DNA of 6,102 nucleotides from JBBRMY01 sp038230595 (GCA_038230595.1 JBBRMY010000148.1:1-6102); one strand, 5' to 3'. Counted from the stretch's first letter, positions 1 to 5,956 are shown. The notes: generated by a model not told the origin, from the sequence alone. Numbers and translations are program-made.

Positions 1-83
1 ACCGTCGTTGTAGGTGTGGTTGGCGGCAAACTCGTCAACCGAGCCGTTGGCGTGGGTGAGTTTAATCGTTAAGGGTATGCCGG
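1..83. repeat. Direct repeat, left copy (83 bp, acn 3' coding sequence)
   Basis: This stretch is identical base for base to 6020-6102, in the same orientation and at an offset of 6019. It codes for the final part of aconitase on the minus strand. The visible repeat is cut only by the window edges. The left copy goes on to at least 204 with acn sequence, and the right copy shows acn sequence down to its stop at 5957, so the true duplicated unit could be about 267 bp or more. Confidence 0.97.
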
Positions 84-204
84 GCGCAAAGGTGGTCAGG
101 CCCATAATGTCAATCGCGTCGTCTTCCTGCACCTTGTCGTATTCGGCGGGGTTGGCAAAGGTCAGGGCCAGCATCCCCTGTTTTTTCAGGTTCGTTTCGT
201 GAAT
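1..204 (-). pseudogene. acn: Aconitate hydratase 3' fragment, 5'-truncated duplicate
   Basis: Read on the minus strand, 204 down to 1 encodes 68 residues beginning IHETNLKKQGMLALTF and ending at NHTYNDG. This matches the C-terminal domain of mitochondrial-type aconitase, in which ARIHETNLKKQG is a conserved stretch. The frame leaves the window before its stop. Upstream of the Ile codon the homology ends abruptly: the next codons are Tyr, His, Asn and then a TAG at 214-216, so there is no start and no N-terminal part. The last 83 bases are identical to the right-hand copy. The fragment cannot be a working enzyme, because the [4Fe-4S] ligands and domains 1-3 lie far upstream in the family. It is most simply the remnant 3' end left when the cassette entered acn, or part of the only acn fragment on a circular molecule. 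Confidence 0.85.
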
Positions 205-230
205 GTAATGGTTCTAAAATAAATACATTC
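201..230. repeat. 7-bp inverted repeat at the acn/cassette junction
   Basis: gaatgta (201-207) and tacattc (224-230) are perfect reverse complements separated by 16 A+T-rich bases. The pair straddles the point where acn homology ends, and its right arm touches the stop codon (TAG, 230-232) of the last cassette gene. It could be a weak hairpin that ends the operon transcript or part of a recombination site. There is no U-run typical of an intrinsic terminator, and a 7-bp match is short enough to arise by chance. Confidence 0.35.
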
Positions 231-1093
231 TACCTCAAAACTTGCCTTAATCCTTTTAAAACCAGAAAGACCATTTCTGGGATATGAGATGTTGTAAATA
301 ATCGTTGGTTCTCCTTTATATCCAGTCCATTGTTCAAATCACCGATATTCAGACCTATGAAAAATTTATTTAGTATGCTAAAATCAATTTCATCGGACAC
401 ATTTCGGGCATTGAAGTATTCTCTGAATAATTGATTTTCAGTACTCTTATAAAAAGGCAATTCAGGGTTTATTACATCCTTACTTTTAATAATAGCGTCA
501 ATCATTTTCTGTGTTGCTCCACCAAAAGCACCAATCAGATATAATGGTGTTCTACTTTCAAGAGATATTTTTGCTTCTTGTATAATACCTGGATACTTGC
601 CAAGATAATCAAAATTTCTCCCTCCTGTAGCTACCCGTGCGACTATCGCGTCATTCATATCTTGCCGCATTTTCGTTAGGCTTTTTGCCCAAACATATTT
701 ATTCTTAGAAGAGTTGGGTTCGACAAACGTTGTGGGGTTTACATTTAAGGTTGCTTCTTGCTTCACCCTAATGACCTTTACTTTCTGGCTTTTAAATTCA
801 ACCTCTTGCTCTTTTGTGATGTTAAGATGTATCGGAAAACTGAAGTAATTGATAAACGGAAATGTGTCCTCGTTGTCTAAGCGGTACTGCTCGGATAAGT
901 CGGCGAATAACTCTGTAAATCCTCTTACTCTTAGATCACCTCCATAGACAAGGGTCGCGCCCTGAATCAGTAAATGACGAGCGAACTCAATCATGGCATC
1001 TTTGGTATGTGTATCCGAATAGCCTAACTGTCTTATTTCTTCCGATTCCGATATCGAGATGGCTATTTGCTTTTCATGCAAAAACTTTTCCAT
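230..1093 (-). CDS. SLOG-domain nucleotide-sensing protein (TIR-SLOG system)
   Basis: A 287-residue protein of the SLOG superfamily, Rossmann-like folds that bind nucleotides or NAD-derived signals, as in the ThsA sensor of Thoeris. Visible motifs are a first strand IAISIS (10-15), GATLVYGGDLR (45-55) as the glycine-rich phosphate-binding loop, ARVATGGR (152-159), YPGIIQEA (167-174) and a last strand with PLYLIGAFGGAT (183-194). There is no signal peptide or membrane segment, so it should be cytosolic. The ATG at 1093 follows the stop of the double-TIR gene by one base (TAA-C-ATG), so the two are almost certainly co-translated. Families pairing TIR and SLOG, as fusions or neighbours, were described in comparative-genomics work on nucleotide-centred conflict systems. 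The likely role is to bind a messenger and gate the TIR partner; that gating is inferred. It is the last gene, ending about 25 bases from the acn fragment. Confidence 0.8.
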   Translation of the reverse strand: MEKFLHEKQIAISISESEEIRQLGYSDTHTKDAMIEFARHLLIQGATLVYGGDLRVRGFTELFADLSEQYRLDNEDTFPFINYFSFPIHLNITKEQEVEFKSQKVKVIRVKQEATLNVNPTTFVEPNSSKNKYVWAKSLTKMRQDMNDAIVARVATGGRNFDYLGKYPGIIQEAKISLESRTPLYLIGAFGGATQKMIDAIIKSKDVINPELPFYKSTENQLFREYFNARNVSDEIDFSILNKFFIGLNIGDLNNGLDIKENQRLFTTSHIPEMVFLVLKGLRQVLR

Positions 1094-1094
1094 G

Positions 1095-2306
1095 TTATGG
1101 TAAATATTGGAAAGAGTGAGCGGGCGTTGTGAACTTGACTTCTGGCATAGTTTCCTCCAAAATTTTTAGTTCCTCTGTGCCGAGCGGAGGATCAGGGTAT
1201 ATGACCAACCCTATCTTCCGGTCTTTTTTGTCTTCGGCCAGGATATCCAAATAATTAAACATTTCAGGTGGACTACTAAAAATCATGCATTGGTACTTTG
1301 TATCGAGACTATAAAGTTTCAAATGCTCGTTAAGACTTTCTTTGGCGAAGCGGGCATTCAGGACCTGGACTAGAGCCAAATCTATAATGTCTTGTAAATT
1401 TTCGGCCCACTTAAGCAATGGGGTATTACCTAAATAAGGAAAACTTCTGATCTCGCCCTTTTCGATGTGCAAAACCACTACCAGTGGGCATTTTTTACGT
1501 TTAGCAGTACTAATCTCTAATCTGCACCATTCACGAGTAGCGTATGCATCTGTCAAAATGGCGATTACAGCTAAGTTTTCATCAAATTCCTTTAGAATCT
1601 GTTCATCAAACCGATAGGATTCAGCAATTTGATTCGTATCAAAAAAAGTATCCAATTGGGTTTCTTGTTCGACTATATAGTTACGTATCCTTTTAGCTAA
1701 ACCCAAGCCATCGGCTTTGGCATGGCTTATAAACAGTTTTATAGGTGGTTTAGGCAAAGCATTATAGCCCTTGTTATGCCTATTCTCAATGCTATTGCCC
1801 ACTGAGTCAATCTTATACATTAGTCTCGATAAATCATGTAATAATCGACTACGAATGTACCGCCAGCGTTCAGAAAATTCTACCTCTTTATTTTCGTTTC
1901 TAATATTATCAACTTTCATGAACTGGAATTTTGATAGTATGCCGTTTGCCAGCTGATAAGCAGTTTTGATCAATGAAACTGGATACAACCTGTAATCAGG
2001 CTCGTCCTGAATTTTAGCTAATATTTCATTCTTAACATAACTATTCCAGCTATCTGAAAGATATAGTTCTTCATCAACCAATACTACAATAGCGTTACGT
2101 TTTGCTTCTTTATAGTCTATGGAGATAGGAGCGCCAGTATTTTCATTAGGCTCTGTTCGGTAGAAAACTGGTATGTTTAAATTCCGTTTGAGTGCAAATT
2201 CAGTATCCCTATTGAAGGTTTGATAAATCAAATCGGCGTAACGTTTTCCGTCTTTGAAATCAGGATGCCAAATAACATATATTGTTAACGGGGAGGAATA
2301 TTCCAT
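1095..2306 (-). CDS. Double TIR-domain protein, probable NAD-consuming effector
   Basis: I take the start as the ATG at 2306 (403 residues), eight bases after the Nmad2 stop. The upstream TTG at 2327 would overlap that gene and adds only seven residues. A GGAG lies about 14 bases upstream. Residues 7-95 form a divergent TIR-like domain (LTIYVIWHPDF, then IVVLVDEELYLSDSW). Residues 188-300 form a canonical TIR: KLFISHAKADG (190-200), FFDTNQI (221-227), then WCRLEISTAKR, with E264 in the place of the catalytic glutamate of NAD-cleaving TIRs. The C-terminal 80 residues, with YPDPPLG (370-376), are not a TIR and may dock onto the SLOG partner encoded one base downstream. There are no membrane segments. 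The second TIR looks competent for NAD+ hydrolysis or cyclisation; the first appears degenerate. The effector role is inferred from family and context. Confidence 0.8.
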   Translation of the reverse strand: MEYSSPLTIYVIWHPDFKDGKRYADLIYQTFNRDTEFALKRNLNIPVFYRTEPNENTGAPISIDYKEAKRNAIVVLVDEELYLSDSWNSYVKNEILAKIQDEPDYRLYPVSLIKTAYQLANGILSKFQFMKVDNIRNENKEVEFSERWRYIRSRLLHDLSRLMYKIDSVGNSIENRHNKGYNALPKPPIKLFISHAKADGLGLAKRIRNYIVEQETQLDTFFDTNQIAESYRFDEQILKEFDENLAVIAILTDAYATREWCRLEISTAKRKKCPLVVVLHIEKGEIRSFPYLGNTPLLKWAENLQDIIDLALVQVLNARFAKESLNEHLKLYSLDTKYQCMIFSSPPEMFNYLDILAEDKKDRKIGLVIYPDPPLGTEELKILEETMPEVKFTTPAHSFQYLP

Positions 2307-2314
2307 TGCGCGTA

Positions 2315-2947
2315 TCAATTTCTCCAATCAAAAACCAACTCAAATTGATTGTACTCTTTCCAACCAATCGGATCACCATGTATGCCTACTTTGTAATTTT
2401 TAGCTACCCACCTCGTAAATGATTCAAAACATTCTACTTCTTTGGCCTCAGTTAATTTACGATGACTTCGTACCTCGCTACATATAGGTTTATATTCATC
2501 ATCAATTTCAAAGCAAGCATCACCGAAATAGTAGAAATGATTGGACAGAAGCACAAACTTTCCTCCTGTGTCTTTTACGATGTGCTTCTGACGCATTGAT
2601 ATATCTGGATGAGTATGCTGGCATACTGCCTGTTGCCATTGTCCTGCCTCATCTTTAGAATAAACATTATCACCATGAATTGTGATCAGACTCCCATTTA
2701 GTGTAGGTTTTTTGGATTGCCATCTTTCGTCAGACCAATAATCTGAAAACGATAGTTTTTCTGTCACCTTCATCAAATAGATTACTTTGTAAGTCAAGTC
2801 CATCTCTTCAGACCCTATACCTAAAATCCAATCGCCTATTACTGCTTTTCTACGAATAGTAGGTTTACAGGTAGATAGCGAGCATACTCCCCAAAACGGA
2901 TTAGGTGCAAATCCATAATCATACGTCATTTTATAGGAGTAGTACAT
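2315..2947 (-). CDS. Nmad2 family (nucleotide modification-associated domain 2) protein
   Basis: A 210-residue protein matching the Nmad2 family, defined by comparative genomics beside enzymes of DNA-base hypermodification; its reaction is unknown. Hallmarks are YGFAPNPFWGVCSLSTCKP (11-29), a following IRR, GDWILGIG (38-45), FSDYW (67-71), GDNVY (92-96) and HFYYFGD (137-143). The early aromatic/Asn-Pro and Cys positions are family signatures that I recognise rather than proven active-site residues. The start is taken as the ATG at 2947, which overlaps the TGA of the preceding TIR-like gene as TGATG, a classic coupling overlap. The GTG at 2953 would add two residues and is less likely. No signal peptide or membrane segment is seen. 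Here it sits between two TIR genes and not inside a phage base-modification cluster, which points to a role in sensing or processing nucleotides for immunity. Family call is confident; function is not. Confidence 0.82.
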   Translation of the reverse strand: MYYSYKMTYDYGFAPNPFWGVCSLSTCKPTIRRKAVIGDWILGIGSEEMDLTYKVIYLMKVTEKLSFSDYWSDERWQSKKPTLNGSLITIHGDNVYSKDEAGQWQQAVCQHTHPDISMRQKHIVKDTGGKFVLLSNHFYYFGDACFEIDDEYKPICSEVRSHRKLTEAKEVECFESFTRWVAKNYKVGIHGDPIGWKEYNQFELVFDWRN

Positions 2948-3459
2948 CAGCACTTCACGGTTTTGACATTAAACAATGGCTTACTGATGCTACTGTCAGG
3001 GTTTTCCCACTCGTATGCTGTGTCATTTTCGATGGCATCAATGATTTTATCTGTTGAATTCCACCCAAATGGAGAGTCGCCATATTTTAGAAAGTTGGCT
3101 GGAAGTGGTGTACCTACTTTAGCACCGTGTACATAAATACCGATAATTTTTTTGTCCTGCTTATGGGCTTCCTTGATCTCAAAATCGACCCAAGGACGGG
3201 TATGCGTTTCTTTGCCAATCAGACAGATAAACGTACCAGCCCAACGGATGCCAAGGCTTAATAAATGCTTTATCCGTATAGGCGATAGTAATGTGGCTCT
3301 TCTCGTAGCTAAAGGTCGCTTTTTTCTGTTCCGCTTAATGCTATCAATAGAACTATTTCTAAGTTTAAAACCCTTTGCTAACAAACGCTTTTTCAGCCTC
3401 TGAACGTGATGGTCATCTTTACTGTAATGACTGATAAATACGTTTTTTTCTCTTCTCAT
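2947..3459 (-). CDS. ThsB-like TIR-like (DUF1863/MTH538) protein
   Basis: I take the ATG at 3459 (170 residues), seven bases after the stop of the HMUDK-like gene. The frame stays open to 3570, but that N-terminal extension overlaps the upstream gene by about 100 bases and has no family resemblance. The protein opens with NVFISHYSKDD (6-16), then VQRLKKRLLAKGFKLRNSSID (19-39), RWAGTFICLIGKETHTRPW (72-90), VDFEI with E94 at the expected catalytic position, and KKIIGIYVHGA (103-113). This order is that of the MTH538 TIR-like family, which includes ThsB, the NAD-derived messenger synthase of Thoeris. Residues 42-70 are unusually basic and seem several residues longer than in relatives I recall. 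It probably makes a cyclic ADP-ribose-type signal read by the SLOG protein; that link is inferred. A TGATG overlap couples it to Nmad2. Confidence 0.8.
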   Translation of the reverse strand: MRREKNVFISHYSKDDHHVQRLKKRLLAKGFKLRNSSIDSIKRNRKKRPLATRRATLLSPIRIKHLLSLGIRWAGTFICLIGKETHTRPWVDFEIKEAHKQDKKIIGIYVHGAKVGTPLPANFLKYGDSPFGWNSTDKIIDAIENDTAYEWENPDSSISKPLFNVKTVKC

Positions 3460-3466
3460 CGCTTTA

Positions 3467-4435
3467 TTACATTTTGGTGTCAATATCCCATTTAGGTGGA
3501 TACCAGTACCGAATTGGTTCGTGATTGGGCTTGTATAATTGCTTAATTCGTTTTCTATCTGATAAACCACTCACTTCAGGATAGTAAACACGAGCGTATT
3601 TATCAACTTCGCAAAAGATATTCTGACAGTCGATCAGTTGCAAAGGTCTGCCCCATAGATTCTTAAAAGTAAGATTTAATCGGCTAAACTCCAATTCCTG
3701 ACTATCGGTTACGTACTTAATAATATCTGTTTCTGAATAATCTCCATAGTCGATGAAACACTTACGAATTCCGTCTTTAGCTCCTGGCCCCGGTACAACA
3801 AAATCCATTTCGCTAAATGTCAGATTGGCGGAGTAGTTCAGGTCAATAGTAAATTGAAACGCCAGAAAATTCCCGATGGTTGGGTAAGATTTAAGCAATG
3901 TGAAAACGTCTTCCAAGCTACGGGCTTCCAAAACTCTTTCTGGTAGAAACTCGTCTATCATTAGTTGGATCAAACTCAAATGGTTTTCATGCTTTCGTTC
4001 GTAACCAAAACTACTTTTACCCGATGCCATAATGTATGCACCAGAATAAATGGTTTCGGATGCAGCCACAGCCGCCGACAAGATTTTGCCATAGTGTTTA
4101 AAGTTAAAGTTCTGTATCGAAATTTCCCCTAATTCATCCTCTAACAATTCCCAAGTATTTATTTTATTAAATAGTTTAAAGAGAATGGTTCTGAAAAAAA
4201 CTTCTACAAAGTCCTGGCTTCCACTATATAGTACGTTTTTTATCAGATATTGGCTTACCCGATCAGATGCTCTATATGCATTCGTAAATTTATGTTTTTG
4301 CAAGATGGCATCTTTGAATACGGAATCACCGTTTATTTTTTCAAAAAATATGTCTTGCCTAAGTGTAGCAAATCGCCAATAGGTATCTAAAACTACACTG
4401 GGGGTTGGTTTTTTCTTTTTTATAGAGAAAATCAT
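3467..4435 (-). CDS. HMUDK-helical / aGPT-PPlase2 family protein (DNA glycosylase-like fold)
   Basis: A 322-residue protein of the family first named alpha-glutamyl/putrescinyl thymine pyrophosphorylase clade 2, later represented by the helical domain of phage 5-hydroxymethyl-deoxyuridine DNA kinase; databases often call it nucleotide kinase domain-containing. Family signatures are present nearly unbroken: KHKFTNAYRASDRVSQYL (47-64), RTILFKLFNKI (82-92), SGAYIMASG (131-139), SYPTIGNFLAFQFTIDLNYS (183-202) as the helix-hairpin-helix-like part, FSEMDFVVPGPGAKDGIRKC (207-226) and LQLIDCQNIFCEVDKYAR (265-282). The length is full for the family. In phages such proteins act on modified thymine in DNA. 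Here no thymidylate hydroxymethylase or other source of hmdU is encoded, so it may recognise phage hypermodified DNA or nucleotides and not build them. It begins 29 bases after the MazG-like gene. Family call is strong; role is inferred. Confidence 0.85.
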   Translation of the reverse strand: MIFSIKKKKPTPSVVLDTYWRFATLRQDIFFEKINGDSVFKDAILQKHKFTNAYRASDRVSQYLIKNVLYSGSQDFVEVFFRTILFKLFNKINTWELLEDELGEISIQNFNFKHYGKILSAAVAASETIYSGAYIMASGKSSFGYERKHENHLSLIQLMIDEFLPERVLEARSLEDVFTLLKSYPTIGNFLAFQFTIDLNYSANLTFSEMDFVVPGPGAKDGIRKCFIDYGDYSETDIIKYVTDSQELEFSRLNLTFKNLWGRPLQLIDCQNIFCEVDKYARVYYPEVSGLSDRKRIKQLYKPNHEPIRYWYPPKWDIDTKM

Positions 4436-4464
4436 TCGGCTATTTTAGTCAACAAGAATGGATG

Positions 4465-5049
4465 TTAGGATAGGTAGTGAACTTCCTTACTAATTCCATT
4501 AAAACTTACCCTCCCACCTTCATTATGAATCAGCATTCGGAAAACCTCATACCCTTTTATAATAGCTTTTTCCCATTCCTTCATGCTACGTGTCTTTACT
4601 TCATAGGGCTCAGTTATTGCTTTAATGAGTCTTAACGTCGCTCTTGAAACAGACGCTTTGTGGGAAAAGAGACTGTTTCTTTTGGCTTCGTTAAAGATTA
4701 ATAATGAAATTGCTTCCTCCGTTATCGCGGCTCTTGCACCATCTTCTATTTTGTCAATTATCGGATTGCTCTTTCGTTTGCATTTGATCATTGCTCTTGC
4801 ACACGGTGACCAACCTAACATGACAGCAAACGTGTAATGAAATATATCGTGAAAGCGGTAATAGTCGTTTTCATAGGCGTTATCATCAATAATATCACCA
4901 ATTTGAACTGTATCATTTAATATTACCTTCACTGCTTTTTTATCACCTATCTCCGAAGCCTCAAACGTCACAGTGAACTTTCGAGGAAGTTGCTCATTCT
5001 TCGGAAAAACATCGTCGAAAAAACTGTCATCTTGTTTTCCGTGTTTCAT
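4465..5049 (-). CDS. MazG-like nucleotide pyrophosphohydrolase C-terminal domain protein
   Basis: A 194-residue, largely helical protein resembling the C-terminal domain seen in MazG-type NTP pyrophosphohydrolases of nucleotide-conflict systems. Signatures: GDIIDDNAYENDYYRFHDIF (51-70) with the acidic/histidine string around H67, D68 and H71, GWSPCAR (79-85), KRKS (91-94), EDGARAAITEEAISLL (102-117) and WEKAIIKGYEVFRML (159-173), then EGGR (177-180). E111, E112 and D103 could form a metal-binding acidic cluster, but I do not see the full classical ExxE-ExxD layout of MazG, so catalysis is uncertain. It appears to be a stand-alone copy of a domain often fused to a MazG domain. Its ATG at 5049 overlaps the stop of the first gene by four bases (ATGA), indicating coupled translation. 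The product is cytosolic; it may hydrolyse or bind non-canonical nucleoside triphosphates. Confidence 0.72.
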   Translation of the reverse strand: MKHGKQDDSFFDDVFPKNEQLPRKFTVTFEASEIGDKKAVKVILNDTVQIGDIIDDNAYENDYYRFHDIFHYTFAVMLGWSPCARAMIKCKRKSNPIIDKIEDGARAAITEEAISLLIFNEAKRNSLFSHKASVSRATLRLIKAITEPYEVKTRSMKEWEKAIIKGYEVFRMLIHNEGGRVSFNGISKEVHYLS

Positions 5050-5816
5050 TTTGTTTTACGTTTCAGAATACTGTCAACTTTTGCTGTGATAACACTGTCA
5101 ATATTGTACTCATTCGCTGACTTACGAATAAATTCTTTTGCTTGATTCTCCTTAATGCCTAAATTGTAGCCTTCATTGAATTTAGAGTAATCCCAAGTGG
5201 TTTTCAAAATAATAGCTATTGCCAAACCAATAAGGATGCCAGCCGCCCATTTTATGTTAGTCAATAGAGTCTCATTTTTCTTTATTCTCTTCAATAACGC
5301 ATTGGGAGATGCCAATTCGCCTTGTAGGTCGGTTATATGCTTGGCACTTATTTTAATTTGGTTTTGATGACTGCCTTTGTAAGGGTCTGAATCACTCGTT
5401 AGTTCACTGAACCATATCATAAAATATGGTTCTCCTTTATCTAAAACAATGGTGGTAGGCCCGGCATTATAAACTGAGAAGATGATCTTTCCGTTAAAAC
5501 CTGGGTCAACATGAAAGCCTGAAATGTTGACAAGTCCTTTGATCTTCTGGCTGAACTTGATTGAGATAAATGCAAGAATGCTGACGGGTAACTTTACCGT
5601 TTCTTGCGTCAACAACAGTGCGAATTGACCAGGTTTGATAACAACTTGAGAGTTTTTGTCGTCAAGTATCTCTTTCTTACCTGATGTCGAGTCGGTTAAA
5701 TAGACTTCATTTCCTAAGCACAGTTCATAGGCAACATTGTCAATATGGTTTACATTATAGTCCTCAATACAGGACGGCAATAGGTTTTCCAACTCTTTTT
5801 TTCCAAGAAAAGCCAT
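5046..5816 (-). CDS. dCTP deaminase/dUTPase-fold protein with C-terminal membrane anchor
   Basis: First cassette gene, 256 residues. Residues 1-140 follow the dCTP deaminase fold in order: MAFLGKKELE start, NVAYELCLG (27-35) in place of the usual YDLRLG, KPGQFALLLTQETVKLP (61-77), then GLVNISGFHVDPGF (94-107) and KIIFSVYNAG (110-119). The DPGF turn and the PGxFAL...TxExxxLP strand are hallmark sites. By my alignment the glutamate that activates water in true dCTP deaminases (in ...LEFYN...) is replaced by S114, and the active-site arginine is not conserved, so it is probably not a deaminase and may bind dNTPs as a sensor. Residues 189-204 (KWAAGILIGLAIAIIL) form one hydrophobic helix likely to sit in the membrane, with a charged tail of about 50 residues after it. 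No Shine-Dalgarno is seen at the ATG. The next gene overlaps by four bases. Confidence 0.75.
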   Translation of the reverse strand: MAFLGKKELENLLPSCIEDYNVNHIDNVAYELCLGNEVYLTDSTSGKKEILDDKNSQVVIKPGQFALLLTQETVKLPVSILAFISIKFSQKIKGLVNISGFHVDPGFNGKIIFSVYNAGPTTIVLDKGEPYFMIWFSELTSDSDPYKGSHQNQIKISAKHITDLQGELASPNALLKRIKKNETLLTNIKWAAGILIGLAIAIILKTTWDYSKFNEGYNLGIKENQAKEFIRKSANEYNIDSVITAKVDSILKRKTK

Positions 5817-5956
5817 AGGTTTGGGAGCGAGCGGTTTTTATTAACACAATGATAATCAAAGCATCTGACCAAGCCAAATCCTATATAAACCCATGCGGCC
5901 CGACACTTTCTCAAAGCATCAGGCCGTATTCTTATTCGTTTATACTGAGCAACAAC
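5817..5956 (-). promoter_or_regulatory. Leader region between acn stop and defence operon
   Basis: These 140 bases are the only real gap ahead of the operon and must hold its promoter if it has one. A TATATAG stretch (plus-strand ctatata, 5881-5887) lies about 65 bases upstream of the first ATG, but I find no well-spaced Bacteroidota TTG / TAnnTTTG pair. The decamer tcaaagcatc occurs twice in direct orientation (5856-5865 and 5911-5920). A 5-bp inverted repeat, cggcc (5896-5900) and ggccg (5922-5926), with a 21-base loop is too weak to call a terminator for acn. The host/cassette boundary lies somewhere in here. With acn upstream on the same strand and no strong terminator visible, transcription may run through from acn into the operon. 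Confidence 0.35.

Larger units (their letters stand above)
205..5956. mobile_element. Putative inserted defence cassette within or behind acn
   Basis: A compact block of seven co-directional minus-strand genes is bracketed by two copies of the aconitase 3' end. The block is visibly A+T-richer than the flanks, which fits horizontal acquisition. The left edge is sharp: acn homology stops near 204 and the last cassette gene ends at 230. The right edge lies somewhere in the 140 bases between the first cassette gene and the acn stop and cannot be placed. No integrase, transposase, resolvase or terminal inverted repeat of a known transposon is present, so any movement would need enzymes supplied in trans or homologous recombination between the repeats. 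The genes are described one by one below. That this is a discrete element is an inference. Confidence 0.55.

Noticed and set aside
14..202. Open frame of 62 codons on the plus strand
   Set aside because: It is antisense to the aconitase fragment, whose minus-strand reading has clear family identity.
2307..2327. TTG start for the double-TIR protein
   Set aside because: It overlaps the Nmad2 gene and adds only seven residues; the ATG at 2306 lies eight bases after the Nmad2 stop.
2948..2953. GTG start for Nmad2
   Set aside because: The ATG two codons further on forms a TGATG overlap with the preceding stop and is the better start.
3260..3330. Paired frameshift in the ThsB-like gene
   Set aside because: A neighbouring frame reads as a fairly protein-like peptide here, but the annotated frame is open throughout and family motifs lie on both sides in the same frame, so an insertion is the simpler reading.
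3152..3403. Open frame of 83 codons on the plus strand
   Set aside because: It is antisense to the ThsB-like gene, and its peptide mirrors the basic/hydrophobic make-up of the opposite strand. The plus-strand frames at 1771-1956, 4185-4382 and 4625-4837 are rejected on the same ground.
3460..3570. Upstream start for the ThsB-like TIR (37 extra residues)
   Set aside because: The extension overlaps the end of the HMUDK-like gene by about 100 bases and shows no TIR-like sequence; the ATG at 3459 sits directly before the first TIR strand.
5896..5926. Rho-independent terminator after acn
   Set aside because: The inverted repeat is only 5 bp with a 21-base loop and has no following U-run.
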